NCBI GenBank assembly: GCA_041650635.1
Contig: JBAZKV010000034.1
Coordinates: 1-10,851 of the forward strand
Direction of reading: 5' to 3'
From: Candidatus Margulisiibacteriota bacterium
GTDB taxonomy: Bacteria; Margulisbacteria; WOR-1; JAKLHX01; JBAZKV01
Length of the DNA: 10,851 nt
Each line of letters starts with the position of its first letter. The stretch's first letter is position 1. This document shows positions 1 to 8,857 of the stretch, in pieces. The notes under the pieces are model-generated. The model did no database searches. It was not told the origin of the DNA and saw only the letters and a list, made by a program, of their open reading frames with translations. The translations under genes and the position numbers were made by a program.

Positions 1-3000
1 GCCGAGCAGCACCTGCTGTGCCGTGGGTTTTTCGCCCTTTACATCCTCGCAGATAGCTTCAAAGTCGGCTTTATCCTTGAGTTCTCCCGGAAGCAGCATG
101 GTATCTCCTGACTCTACGATCCTGATCTTTTTGGTCATCTGGCGAACCACGACCTCTATGTGCTTGTCGTGGATGGTAACGCCCTGCGCCCTGTAGATCT
201 TTTGGATCTCGTTGACAAGATGCTTTTGTGCCGCCTCTACCCCTTCTATCCTGAGGACATCGTGCGGATTTATTGTGCCGAATGTAAGAGGGGCGCCCTT
301 GCGCACATGGTCGCCTTTTGCCACCCTTAACCTCGTCTCGTAAGGAACGACATATTCCAGTTTTTCGCTCTTCCCGCCATGTATCACTATCTGCCTTGCG
401 CCTTCTGCATCTATAATGTTGACCTCTCCGTCCATCTCGGAAAGGATAACTGTATCTTTGGGACGCCTTCCTTCGAACAACTCTTCCACGCGCGGCAGAC
501 CCTGAATGATATCTCTTGTCTTGCTGGGATCTCTGCGCACGCTCTCAACCTTGGCGATCACTTCGTAGGCCTTAAGGTCCTGGCCGTCCGCAAAGAACAT
601 CCTGGAGCCCGAAGGTATCTGGTAGTATTCGCCCGGGGCGATTATGACATTGTGATGTTTTGCCTTGTCCTCTATGTCTATAACGGCGCCCGGCGTTCTG
701 GAAAGGACATTAGCCGCAAGTTCGGTGCCAAGTTTGACCGGGTCCCCGAACTTGACAAAAGGCTTGACGCCTTTTGGTATCTCGTACTCTTTTATCATCT
801 TGGGGTTGTAGACAAAGACCATCCCGTCGTTCTTTGTGACCGTTTCCGCGATCGCTTTTTCCCCGGCCTTCTTCTTTCTCTCAAATGTATCTATATCAAT
901 GACCCTTATCCTGCCTTCTGAGGTGGAGATTATATAATCATAGGTAGGATCGTATTCGGCTATCACGCTTCCGGCAGAAGCATGGCTGCCGTCGGTAAGC
1001 TTCATCACCGAGCCGACAGGTATCGGATATTCCTCTTCCCTTTCTTTTGCCTTTACAGTAACCTTTGACTCCCTGGTCACAAGGTTGACCTTGACGCCGT
1101 GGTCATCCGCAAAAGATTTTACCTCGAGCTCCTCGCCCCATTTGACCTTGCCCGGATGTTTGGCCTTGATGCCTATCTTTGCGGTCTTGTGCAGAGCAAC
1201 GCCTCCGGTGTGGAACGTTCTCATTGTCAGCTGAGTTCCGGGCTCGCCGATAGACTGGGCGGCTATCACTCCAACCGCCTCTCCGGTGTTTATGAGGAGT
1301 CCGGTAGACAGGTTCTTGCCGTAGCAGGCTTTACAGATGCCTCTCTTGCACTTGCAGGTGAGCGGGGAGCGGACCTCCACCGATTCTATCCCGGCATCCG
1401 AGATCTGTTTTGCCGATTCTTCCTCGATCTCCTCCCCCGCCTCAATTATCACCTTGTTCGTTATAGGATCGCTTATTCTCTTTGCGGCAACTCTTGACAC
1501 TATCCTCGCGGATATCGGGACTATCTCTTCATAGCCTTCTTTTATCGGAGTGATCACGAGGCCTTTCTTGGCGCCGCAATCATCCTCTATTATCATGACA
1601 TCCTGAGTAACATCCACCAGCCTTCGTGTAAGATAACCGGAATCAGCCGTCCTGAGAGCGGTATCCACAAGACCCTTTCTTGCTCCGTAGCAGGAGATAA
1701 AGTACTCGGTCACGCTAAGGCCTTCTTTAAAGTTGGTCTTGATAGGAATTGAGATGATGTTGCCGGACGGGTCCGCCATTAGGCCCCTTATGCCGGAAAG
1801 CTGTCTTACCTGGTCAAGAGAGCCTCTTGCTCCGGAGATAGACATAAGATAAACGGAATTGAGCTTGTCGAACTCGTTCAGGAGCGCCTGCGTGACACTG
1901 GAGGTAACTTCGCTCCAGATATCCAGAGCTTTTATGAACTGCTCCTTAGCAGAGATGGTACCGCTCTTTTCCATCTTTTCGAGCTGTTCCACTTCGGCCT
2001 CGGCCCTTGATACTATCTGGCGCTTTTCTTTGGGAATGACAAGATCGTCCAGACCTATAGAAATACCCGCAAGAGTGGCGTATTTAAAGCCAAGGCGTTT
2101 GATCTCGTCGGCTATCTGCGCCGTAACGGCAGAACCATACTTAACATAGCACTCCTTAACGAACTGCTCCACCTTTTTTTTGTCAAAATTCTCGTTGCGG
2201 TAGTTGAGCTCTGCCTCCGGCAGCTGCCTCTTGATCGCCCTTCTCATCGTGTGGTTGAATTTGATCCTTCCGACCGTAGTTTCGATAAGCTCCCCATCCA
2301 TCCTTACCTTGATCTTTGCGTGAAGATGGATGATCTCAGTATCATGTGCGATCATCGCCTCATCCTCGGAAGCAAAAATCATCCCTGCGCCCCTTGGCTG
2401 GTTCTCGTCAATAAAGGTCATATAATATGTGCCCAGGATGATATCCTGAGTAGGAGTAACTATAGGCCTGCCGGACGCCGGCGAAAGCAGGTTGTTGGCG
2501 GACAGCATCAGGACCTTGGCTTCTACCTGCGCTTCGGTCAGCAAAGGAACATGCACGGCCATCTGGTCGCCGTCAAAGTCGGCGTTAAAAGCGGTGCAGA
2601 CCAGAGGATGTATCTGGATAGCTTTACCTTCTACAAGTATCGGCTCAAAGGCCTGGATGCCCAGCCTATGGAGCGTGGGCGCCCTGTTAAGCATTACAAC
2701 ATGGCCCTTTATGACCTCTTCAAGAATATCCCAGACAACTATATCTTTTCTTTCCAGCTGCCTCTTTGCGCTCTTAACATTTTGGGACAGGCCTTTTTCC
2801 ACCAGTTTGCGTATAACAAAAGGTTTGAAGAGCTCAAGCGCCATCTCCTTGGGAAGACCGCACTGGTGCATCTTTAGGGACGGGCCCACCACGATAACCG
2901 ACCTTCCTGAATAATCGGCGCGCTTTCCAAGCAGGTTCTGCCTGAACCTGCCCTGTTTGCCTTCTATGATGTCCGTAAGGGACTTGAGAGGCCTTCCAGT

Positions 3001-3951
3001 TGTTCCGGTAACCGCCCTCTTTCTTCTGCCGTTGTCGATAAGAACATCCACTGCTTCCTGCAGCATCCTCTTTTCGTTGCGGATGATCATCTCGGGAGCG
3101 CCCATAGCGATCATCTTTTTGAGCCGGTTGTTCCTGTTAAGTACCCTTCTGTAAAGGTCGTTCAGGTCCGAGGTGGCAAAACGGCCGCCTTCCAGCTGTA
3201 CCATTGGTCTAAGGTCCGGAGGCATTACCGGGATAACTTCAAGTATCATCCATTCCGGCCTGTTTCCGGATTTAAGGAAGTTTTCGGCGGTGCGCAGCCT
3301 CTTGATTATCTTTATCCTCTTTTGTCCTGCGGATCCTTTCAGGTCTTTCCTGAGGGTCTTGACCAGAGCGGAAAGGTCTATCTGAGCAAGAAGCTCTCTT
3401 ATGGGCTTGGCTCCGGTCTCGGCCTTGAGCGCGCTGCCGTATTTTTCCTTTAGGTCCTGATATTCGTTCTCTTTGAGCACATCACCTACGGACAGTTTTG
3501 TCTTGAGAGAGTCAGATATCTCCGTCACGACATAGGAATCATAGTAAATGACCTCTTCTAGGTCCTTGTTGGTTATGTCAAGAAGCAGTCCCACATAGCC
3601 CGGGATGCCGCGCAGGAACCAGACATGGGAAACAGGCACGCAGAGCCTTATGTGCCCCATTCTTTCCCTGCGGACCCTTGAAGTGGTGACCTCAACTCCG
3701 CATCTTTCGCAGATGATGCCCCTATATCTGACCCTGCGGTATCTGCCGCAGTGGCATTCCCAGTCTTTGACCGGGCCAAAGATCTTTTCGCAGAACAGCC
3801 CTTTTCTTTCGGGCTTAAAGGTCCTGTAATTGATGGTTTCCGGCTTCTCGACCTCTCCGTATGACCAAGAAAGTATCCTTTCGGTAGAGACAAGCCCTAT
3901 CTTAAGATAGTCGAACCATGCGCCTTCCGGACGATGTATCTTTTCGGTCAT
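1..3951 (-). CDS. rpoC: DNA-directed RNA polymerase subunit beta' (3'-truncated by the window edge)
   Basis: This is the largest catalytic subunit of RNA polymerase. I translated it from ATG at 3951 and it stays open for 1317 codons to position 1. The last residues (QQVLLG) match the point in RpoC just before the C-terminal region, so I estimate under about 100 residues are missing. Visible elements in order: zinc site 1 (Cys66, 68, 81, 84), the RPMVQLEGGRFATSDLN block (about 248-264), the active-site NADFDGDQ (456-463) with the three Mg-binding Asp 458/460/462, the bridge helix (about 707-782), zinc site 2 (Cys792, 866, 873, 876), trigger-loop N half TMRTFHTGG (909-917) and C half DIIQGLPRVEELFE (about 1147-1160). 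About 225 residues separate the two trigger-loop halves and resemble the SI3 insertion of Gram-negative enzymes. The start overlaps the rpoB stop as ATGA, with GAGGG four bases upstream, which suggests translational coupling. Identity is certain. Confidence 0.98.
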   Translation of the reverse strand, partial: MTEKIHRPEGAWFDYLKIGLVSTERILSWSYGEVEKPETINYRTFKPERKGLFCEKIFGPVKDWECHCGRYRRVRYRGIICERCGVEVTTSRVRRERMGHIRLCVPVSHVWFLRGIPGYVGLLLDITNKDLEEVIYYDSYVVTEISDSLKTKLSVGDVLKENEYQDLKEKYGSALKAETGAKPIRELLAQIDLSALVKTLRKDLKGSAGQKRIKIIKRLRTAENFLKSGNRPEWMILEVIPVMPPDLRPMVQLEGGRFATSDLNDLYRRVLNRNNRLKKMIAMGAPEMIIRNEKRMLQEAVDVLIDNGRRKRAVTGTTGRPLKSLTDIIEGKQGRFRQNLLGKRADYSGRSVIVVGPSLKMHQCGLPKEMALELFKPFVIRKLVEKGLSQNVKSAKRQLERKDIVVWDILEEVIKGHVVMLNRAPTLHRLGIQAFEPILVEGKAIQIHPLVCTAFNADFDGDQMAVHVPLLTEAQVEAKVLMLSANNLLSPASGRPIVTPTQDIILGTYYMTFIDENQPRGAGMIFASEDEAMIAHDTEIIHLHAKIKVRMDGELIETTVGRIKFNHTMRRAIKRQLPEAELNYRNENFDKKKVEQFVKECYVKYGSAVTAQIADEIKRLGFKYATLAGISIGLDDLVIPKEKRQIVSRAEAEVEQLEKMEKSGTISAKEQFIKALDIWSEVTSSVTQALLNEFDKLNSVYLMSISGARGSLDQVRQLSGIRGLMADPSGNIISIPIKTNFKEGLSVTEYFISCYGARKGLVDTALRTADSGYLTRRLVDVTQDVMIIEDDCGAKKGLVITPIKEGYEEIVPISARIVSRVAAKRISDPITNKVIIEAGEEIEEESAKQISDAGIESVEVRSPLTCKCKRGICKACYGKNLSTGLLINTGEAVGVIAAQSIGEPGTQLTMRTFHTGGVALHKTAKIGIKAKHPGKVKWGEELEVKSFADDHGVKVNLVTRESKVTVKAKEREEEYPIPVGSVMKLTDGSHASAGSVIAEYDPTYDYIISTSEGRIRVIDIDTFERKKKAGEKAIAETVTKNDGMVFVYNPKMIKEYEIPKGVKPFVKFGDPVKLGTELAANVLSRTPGAVIDIEDKAKHHNVIIAPGEYYQIPSGSRMFFADGQDLKAYEVIAKVESVRRDPSKTRDIIQGLPRVEELFEGRRPKDTVILSEMDGEVNIIDAEGARQIVIHGGKSEKLEYVVPYETRLRVAKGDHVRKGAPLTFGTINPHDVLRIEGVEAAQKHLVNEIQKIYRAQGVTIHDKHIEVVVRQMTKKIRIVESGDTMLLPGELKDKADFEAICEDVKGEKPTAQQVLLG

Positions 3952-6900
3952 TTTTCCCTCTCTTTTGACAAGGATGATCCGCCAAAAAATCCTCTGCCGC
4001 GCCTGGATTGCTGCACCTGCTTGCTGTCTTCGTCAAGATTTATCTCTTTGCCTTCTTTTGTGATGAGCTTGAGGTCAAGCCCGAGGCTCCTGAGTTCTTT
4101 TACAAGCACTTTGAAGGATTCAGGCGTACCCGGTTTTGACATCGGCCGCCCCTTTATAATGGACTCGTAAACTTTTGCCCTTCCGCCGACATCGTCCGAC
4201 TTTATCGTCAGCAGCTCCTGCAGGCAGTGCGCCGCGCCGTAGGCTTCCAGCGCCCAAACCTCCATTTCGCCGAACCTCTGTCCGCCGAACTGCGCCTTTC
4301 CGCCGAGAGGCTGCTGCGTAATAAGGGAATAAGGTCCTGTAGACCTTGCGTGCATTTTGTCGTCAACAAGATGGATGAGCTTCATTATGTACATGGTGCC
4401 GCAAACGACCGCCCGGTCAAAGGTCTTGCCGGTCCTGCCGTCCCGCAGCTCCACTTTGCCGGTCTTGGTAAGCCAGCCGCTGCCTGTTTCAAGAGCCGCC
4501 CGCTCCAGTTCTTTTTCTATGGGCTTTATCGAAGCGTCTTCTTCAAAAGTCTCATAGAATATCGGGACCTCGTAATTGCATCCAAGGTGCCTTGCCGCCT
4601 CTCCGAGGAGGAGTTCATATATCTGGCCCACGTTCATTCTTGACGGAACGCCCAGAGGGTTCAGCACTATATCAACTGGAGTTCCGTCCGGAAGGTACGG
4701 CATGTCTTCCATCGGAAGGACCCTGGACACAACGCCTTTATTCCCATGGCGCCCGGCAAGTTTGTCGCCGATCGAGAGCTTTCTTGACTGCGCTATGTAG
4801 ACCCTTATTATCTCGTGAACTCCGGGAGGAAGCTCGTCGCCGTTCTCCCTTGAAAAGGTCTTGACCGAGATCACTTTCCCGACCTCTCCCGGCGGAACTT
4901 TGAGCGAGGTGTCCCTCATATCCCTGGCTTTGTCGCCGAAGATCGCCCTTAAAAGTTTTTCTTCGGCAGGAAGCTCGGTCTCTCCCTTGGGAGTTACCTT
5001 GCCCACCAGAATGTCGCCCGGCTTGACCTCGGCCCCAACAAGGATCACTCCGCGTTCATCAAGGTTCCTCAAAGCGTCCTCGCTTACATTCGGGATCTCT
5101 CTAGTTATCTCCTCCATGCCGAGTTTGGTGGTCCTGACATCCACCTCAAGCCTCTCTATATGTATAGAGGTCAGAACATCGTCCCTTACAAGCCTTTCGC
5201 TCACAAGGATAGAGTCTTCATAGTTGTATCCTTCCCAGGGCATAAAGGCCACCAGGATGTTCCTGCCAAGAGCTATCTCTCCTCCGTCAGTGGTAGAGCC
5301 GTCCGCTATCACCTGTCCCTTTTTCACCTTTTGCCCCGCCTCAACTATCGGGCGCTGGTGCAGGCAGGTGTTCTGGTTGCTCCTCTGAAATTTCTTTAGC
5401 GAGTAAGTCTCGGTCTTTCCTGAATCGTTCTTAATAGAGATCTCGGTAGAAGTCACTTTTGTCACGGAGCCTGAAGAATCGCACACCAGAGGGATCTTTG
5501 AGTCAAGCGCCGTCTGTTCTTCTAGCCCGGTACCCACAAAGGGAGCCTCCGGACACAGCAGAGGAACCGACTGCCTTTGCATGTTGGCACCCATCAGAGC
5601 CCTGTTAGCATCGTCATGTTCAAGGAAAGGTATCAGCGCAGTGGTTATGCCTATGACCTGTTCCGGGGCAACTCCAATATAATCCAGGTCTTCCGACGGC
5701 ACCACCACAAATTCCCGCTTGAACCTTGCGGGAACTTTGCTGTCCAGTATCTTTCCGTGATCATCTTTCCGAACATCGCACGGCCCTATTTTATAGTAGT
5801 CTTCTATATCTGCCGTCATGTACTCTATCTTGTCGGTCAATTTTCCGTTGACTACCTTAAAATAGGGTGTCTCTATAAAGCCGTACTCATTCACTCTCGC
5901 ATAGGTGGAAAGGGAAGAAATAATACCCGCATTGGGGCCTTCAGGAGTCTCGATAGGACAGACCCTGCCGTAATGGGAAGGATGGATGTCCCTGACCTCA
6001 AAGCCGGCCCTTTCCCTGGTAAGACCTCCAGGTCCAAGAGCGCTGAGCCTTCTTTTGTGCGTCAATTCCGAAAGCGGGTTGGTCTGGTCCATGAACTGGG
6101 ACAGCTGGGACGAACCGAAGAACTCACGGAAAACCGCCACTATCGGCCTGATGTTTATCAGCTGCGAGGGGACCAGTTTTTCTCCGCTTTTTATGACCAT
6201 CTGCTCGCGGATAAGGCGCTCCACACGGACAAGCCCCACCCTGAACTGTCTCTGCAAAAGCTCTCCCACCGACCTGATCCTTCTGTTGCCTAGATGGTCG
6301 ATGTCGTCCGGCATGCCCTCTCCCAGATTGATCTTGATCAGGGTCCTTACTATGCCCAGTATATCGTCCTTGGTTATGGTCCTCTTGCTTTCAGCTACAT
6401 CTATGCCCAGCCTCTTGTTCATCTTGTACCTGCCTACCCTGCCGAGGTCATACCTCTTGGCGCTGAAGAAAAGGTTGTTGAGGTAGGTCTGCGCGCCTTC
6501 CGCCGTAATGGGATCGCCGGGCCGCAGTTTTTTATAGATGTCGAGAAGCGCTTCTTCTTTTGGCATTATCGGCGCTTCTTTGAGCGTCTTTCTCCTGAAC
6601 TCGTTATCGCACAGCGCCGAGTTTATCTCTTTTTCTGTGCAGCCGATAGCGCATAAAAGCTTGGTTATCGGTATTTTGCGCGTCCTGTTTATCCTGGCGT
6701 GGATAACATTCTGGGCATCGCTTTCTATCTCAAGCCAGGAACCTCTGTCGGGCACGATAGTGGCATAATAGGTCATTTTGCCGGCGCGCTCCGAATGCTT
6801 GCTCCCGCGGAAATAGACGCCCGAAGAGCGGACCATCTGGCTGACAACGACCCTTTCCGCCCCGTTTATCACAAAGGTGGCGCTTTCCGTCATCAGAGGA

Positions 6901-7232
6901 AGGTCCCCGATAAATACTTCCTGGGATTTTACCTCGCCGGTCTCCTTGTCCAGGAGCCTTGCGGTAACCTTAAGGGGGGCGCAATATGTGACCTCCCTGA
7001 TAAGGCAGTCCTCCAGGCTGTATTTAGGCTTTTCAAGTTTATAGGCGCCCGTAAATTCCAGCTCATACTTTCCGCCATGGCCCTTTATGGGAGAAATATT
7101 CTTTAATTCCTCCTTGAGCCCCCTGTCCAAAAAGTCCTGAAAGGAGCTTTTCTGCATCTCCAAAAAATCCGGCGGCTTAAGTTTTTTTACGGACCTAGGG
7201 TAAGGATTTATCCTTTTTTTACTTGATTTCAA
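3948..7232 (-). CDS. rpoB: DNA-directed RNA polymerase subunit beta
   Basis: This is the second catalytic subunit of RNA polymerase, 1094 aa. That is shorter than the proteobacterial form because the large lineage-specific insertions are absent. The rifampicin pocket segment lies at about 373-403 and reads SSQLSQFMDQTNPLSEL then THKRRLSALGPGGL; the residues equivalent to E. coli D516, H526 and S531 (D382, H392, S397) are wild type. The block RVCPIETPEGPNAG is at about 423-436. The active-site lysines K824 and K832 sit in GDKLAGRHGNKG. The C-terminal clamp anchor FGEMEVWALEAYGAAHCLQE is at about 987-1006. After it comes a basic, Gly-rich tail (about 1070-1094). The start is TTG at 7232. It is chosen because GGGAGG lies five bases upstream and because the next Met (residue 26) falls inside the conserved FLEMQKSSFQDFL segment. 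The gene overlaps rplL by 14 nt and rpoC by 4 nt, indicating a tightly coupled operon. Confidence 0.97.
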   Translation of the reverse strand: MKSSKKRINPYPRSVKKLKPPDFLEMQKSSFQDFLDRGLKEELKNISPIKGHGGKYELEFTGAYKLEKPKYSLEDCLIREVTYCAPLKVTARLLDKETGEVKSQEVFIGDLPLMTESATFVINGAERVVVSQMVRSSGVYFRGSKHSERAGKMTYYATIVPDRGSWLEIESDAQNVIHARINRTRKIPITKLLCAIGCTEKEINSALCDNEFRRKTLKEAPIMPKEEALLDIYKKLRPGDPITAEGAQTYLNNLFFSAKRYDLGRVGRYKMNKRLGIDVAESKRTITKDDILGIVRTLIKINLGEGMPDDIDHLGNRRIRSVGELLQRQFRVGLVRVERLIREQMVIKSGEKLVPSQLINIRPIVAVFREFFGSSQLSQFMDQTNPLSELTHKRRLSALGPGGLTRERAGFEVRDIHPSHYGRVCPIETPEGPNAGIISSLSTYARVNEYGFIETPYFKVVNGKLTDKIEYMTADIEDYYKIGPCDVRKDDHGKILDSKVPARFKREFVVVPSEDLDYIGVAPEQVIGITTALIPFLEHDDANRALMGANMQRQSVPLLCPEAPFVGTGLEEQTALDSKIPLVCDSSGSVTKVTSTEISIKNDSGKTETYSLKKFQRSNQNTCLHQRPIVEAGQKVKKGQVIADGSTTDGGEIALGRNILVAFMPWEGYNYEDSILVSERLVRDDVLTSIHIERLEVDVRTTKLGMEEITREIPNVSEDALRNLDERGVILVGAEVKPGDILVGKVTPKGETELPAEEKLLRAIFGDKARDMRDTSLKVPPGEVGKVISVKTFSRENGDELPPGVHEIIRVYIAQSRKLSIGDKLAGRHGNKGVVSRVLPMEDMPYLPDGTPVDIVLNPLGVPSRMNVGQIYELLLGEAARHLGCNYEVPIFYETFEEDASIKPIEKELERAALETGSGWLTKTGKVELRDGRTGKTFDRAVVCGTMYIMKLIHLVDDKMHARSTGPYSLITQQPLGGKAQFGGQRFGEMEVWALEAYGAAHCLQELLTIKSDDVGGRAKVYESIIKGRPMSKPGTPESFKVLVKELRSLGLDLKLITKEGKEINLDEDSKQVQQSRRGRGFFGGSSLSKEREK

Positions 7233-7590
7233 CTGCGCCTCCCTGCTCTTCGAGCTTTTTCTTGATCTCTTCCGCTTCGGCCTTCTTGATCTTGGTCTTT
7301 ACCGGCTTCGGCACGGTGTCAACTATGTCCTTTGCCTCCTTGAGCCCGAGACCCGTCAGCTCCCTTACTACCTTCAGGATCTGGATCTTCTTGTCCCCTA
7401 CGGAGGTAAGGATAACATCAACCTCGTCCTTGGCTTCTTCGGCCGGGCCTGCCGCTGCCGCCGCTCCCATCACCGCCACCGGAGCCGCTGCCGTTACGCC
7501 GAACTTTTCTTCCAGCTTTTTGACCAGCTCGGAAAGCTCCAGCACCGTCATCCCTTCGATCGTAGTCATCATCTCTTCTAAATTAGCCAC
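7219..7590 (-). CDS. rplL: Large ribosomal subunit protein bL12 (L7/L12)
   Basis: This is the multicopy stalk protein that recruits and stimulates translational GTPases on the 50S subunit. It is 123 aa, the normal family length. Residues 1-32 form the N-terminal dimerisation domain (GMTVLELSELVKKLEEKFGV), which binds L10. Residues 33-53 are an Ala/Gly/Pro-rich flexible hinge. Residues 56-123 are the globular factor-binding domain, with the conserved KKIQILKVVRELTGLGLKEA core at about 67-86. The start is GTG at 7590. GGGAGG lies nine bases upstream, formed by the last codons of rplJ, and the N-terminal length fits the family; the ATG pair at residues 7-8 would cut the domain short. The gene begins 5 nt after the rplJ stop, and its end contains the rpoB ribosome binding site. 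No separate leader or attenuator is seen between rplL and rpoB. Confidence 0.97.
   Translation of the reverse strand: MANLEEMMTTIEGMTVLELSELVKKLEEKFGVTAAAPVAVMGAAAAAGPAEEAKDEVDVILTSVGDKKIQILKVVRELTGLGLKEAKDIVDTVPKPVKTKIKKAEAEEIKKKLEEQGGAVEIK
7233..7243 (-). promoter_or_regulatory. Ribosome binding site of rpoB inside the rplL coding region
   Basis: On the minus strand GGGAGG is followed by CGCAG and then TTG at 7232, an ideal 5-nt spacing. The site is made of the last codons of rplL (the Gly-Gly-Ala-Val part before EIK), so ribosomes finishing L7/L12 sit on the rpoB initiation site. This settles the choice of the TTG start. It is inferred from sequence only. Confidence 0.75.
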
Positions 7591-7595
7591 TTAAC

Positions 7596-8144
7596 TCAGC
7601 CTCCCTTCTTTTTTGAAATAGCATCAAGCGTGTAGACCAGCTTTCTCACGGGCCCTGACAACACATTAACAAAACCGCTTATCGGGCTCTTCATGCCAGC
7701 AAGGGCCATTGCGATCAGTGTTTCCCTTCCGGGAAGGGCCGCGATCTTTTTGACCATCGAGGCATCGACAAACCTGCCTTCCATGACGGCGCCTTTAACG
7801 GCCGGTTTTTCATTCTCTTTAAGGAATTTTGAAAGGACTTTTGCCGGGCTTATCGGATCTCCGTAGCCAAAAATAACAGATGTCGGTCCCGCAAGTATCG
7901 GGCGGATCTTTTCAAGATTATCGCCCTCAAAGGAGCGTTCCGCCAAGGTGTTCTTTACGACCTTGTAGACCGCCTTTTCTTTCCAGAGCTCGTTGCGCAG
8001 TTTGGTCATCTGCGCCACGGTAAGGGCGTTGTGGTCCGTAAAAACAATGATACTGCTTTTACTTATGCTTTCCTTGATCTCGGCCACTGCAGAGACTTTT
8101 TCAGGCCTGGGCTCCTTTACCGCCTTTTTTGCTTCCTTGATCAT
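7596..8144 (-). CDS. rplJ: Large ribosomal subunit protein uL10
   Basis: This protein forms the base of the L12 stalk. Its N-terminal domain binds 23S rRNA next to L11, and its C-terminal helix carries L7/L12 dimers. It is 182 aa, slightly longer than the usual 165-175. The recognisable N-terminal block is at about 31-70 (IIVFTDHNALTVAQMTKLRN, then YKVVKNTLAER), followed by the LAGPTSVIFGYGDP segment at about 84-97. The last 30 or so residues are the L12-binding helix and end in a Lys/Gly tail. The start is ATG at 8144, two bases after the rplA stop (TGATCATG), with GGAGG ten bases upstream inside rplA. In E. coli, L10-L12 represses its own mRNA through a long rplJ leader. No room for such a leader exists here, so control must differ or act elsewhere; that is inference. 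Confidence 0.96.
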   Translation of the reverse strand: MIKEAKKAVKEPRPEKVSAVAEIKESISKSSIIVFTDHNALTVAQMTKLRNELWKEKAVYKVVKNTLAERSFEGDNLEKIRPILAGPTSVIFGYGDPISPAKVLSKFLKENEKPAVKGAVMEGRFVDASMVKKIAALPGRETLIAMALAGMKSPISGFVNVLSGPVRKLVYTLDAISKKKGG

Positions 8145-8146
8145 GA

Positions 8147-8857
8147 TCAGTCAGCCTCCTGCGCGTTCTTAAGCGCTTTTTGAACATTAAGTTTTATCGA
8201 CGGCCCCATTGTAGAAGAGATGTAGGCCGACTTAAAATACAGCCCTTTAAAGGCACTGGGCCTGGCCTTGTTAACCCCCTCAAGCACAGCCATGATATTT
8301 GAGGCTATGGCTTTTGCGTCAAAAGACACCTTGCCGATGCCAAGGTGAATGACGGCGGATTTGTCGGGTTTGAACTCCACTTTGCCCGCCTTAAAATCTT
8401 TGACAGCCTTTGAAATATCATTAGTAACGGTACCGGCCTTTGGATTTGGCATAAGGCCTTTTTTACCGAGGACTTTGCCGAGCTTGCCTACGGAGGCCAT
8501 AACATCCGGGGTAGCAAGAAGAAGGTCAAATTCAGTCCAGCCGCCCATTATTTTTTCCACAAGGTCATCCATTCCAACATGGTCGGCCCCCGCCTCCTGG
8601 GCCTCTTTATACTTTTCACCCTTTGCCAGAACGGCAAGGGTCACTTTTTTGCCGGTCCCTCCGGGAAGAGCCACAGTCCCCCTCACATTCTGGTCGGTCT
8701 TTTTGGGGTCTATCCCCAGCCTTATAGAAAGGTCTATGGTCTCGTCAAATTTTGCCGGGGCGGTCTTTTTGAGGAGCTCGACTGCTTCTTCTATAATGTA
8801 TAGGGCGTTCCTGTCAACAAGCTTTGCTTTTTCGGCGTATTTCTTTCCTGTTTTCAT
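8147..8857 (-). CDS. rplA: Large ribosomal subunit protein uL1
   Basis: This protein builds the mobile L1 stalk at the E site of the 50S subunit and helps release deacylated tRNA. In many bacteria it also represses its own operon. It is 236 aa, full length. Diagnostic segments are the RNA-binding block VRGTVALPGGTGKKVTLAVL (about 58-77), the hinge/second-domain signature GLMPNPKAGTVT (134-145) and the late segment FKSAYISSTMGPSIKL (about 208-223). The start is ATG at 8857 and overlaps the rplK stop as ATGA, so translation is probably coupled to rplK. The Shine-Dalgarno signal is weak (AAAAGG abutting the ATG), which supports reinitiation. The gene is followed after 2 nt by rplJ. Confidence 0.97.
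   Translation of the reverse strand: MKTGKKYAEKAKLVDRNALYIIEEAVELLKKTAPAKFDETIDLSIRLGIDPKKTDQNVRGTVALPGGTGKKVTLAVLAKGEKYKEAQEAGADHVGMDDLVEKIMGGWTEFDLLLATPDVMASVGKLGKVLGKKGLMPNPKAGTVTNDISKAVKDFKAGKVEFKPDKSAVIHLGIGKVSFDAKAIASNIMAVLEGVNKARPSAFKGLYFKSAYISSTMGPSIKLNVQKALKNAQEAD

Noticed and set aside
3648..3893. An 81-codon minus-strand reading frame inside the start of rpoC
   Set aside because: It is out of frame with the rpoC translation, which carries zinc site 1 across the same bases.
5577..6293. A 238-codon plus-strand reading frame within rpoB
   Set aside because: It is antisense to conserved rpoB sequence and shows no recognisable protein. It is a shadow caused by codon bias.
7223..7594. 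A 123-codon plus-strand reading frame exactly opposite rplL, Ser/Ala/Thr-rich
   Set aside because: It mirrors the Ala/Glu/Lys composition of L7/L12, has no ribosome binding site, and all other genes are on the minus strand. It is a shadow.
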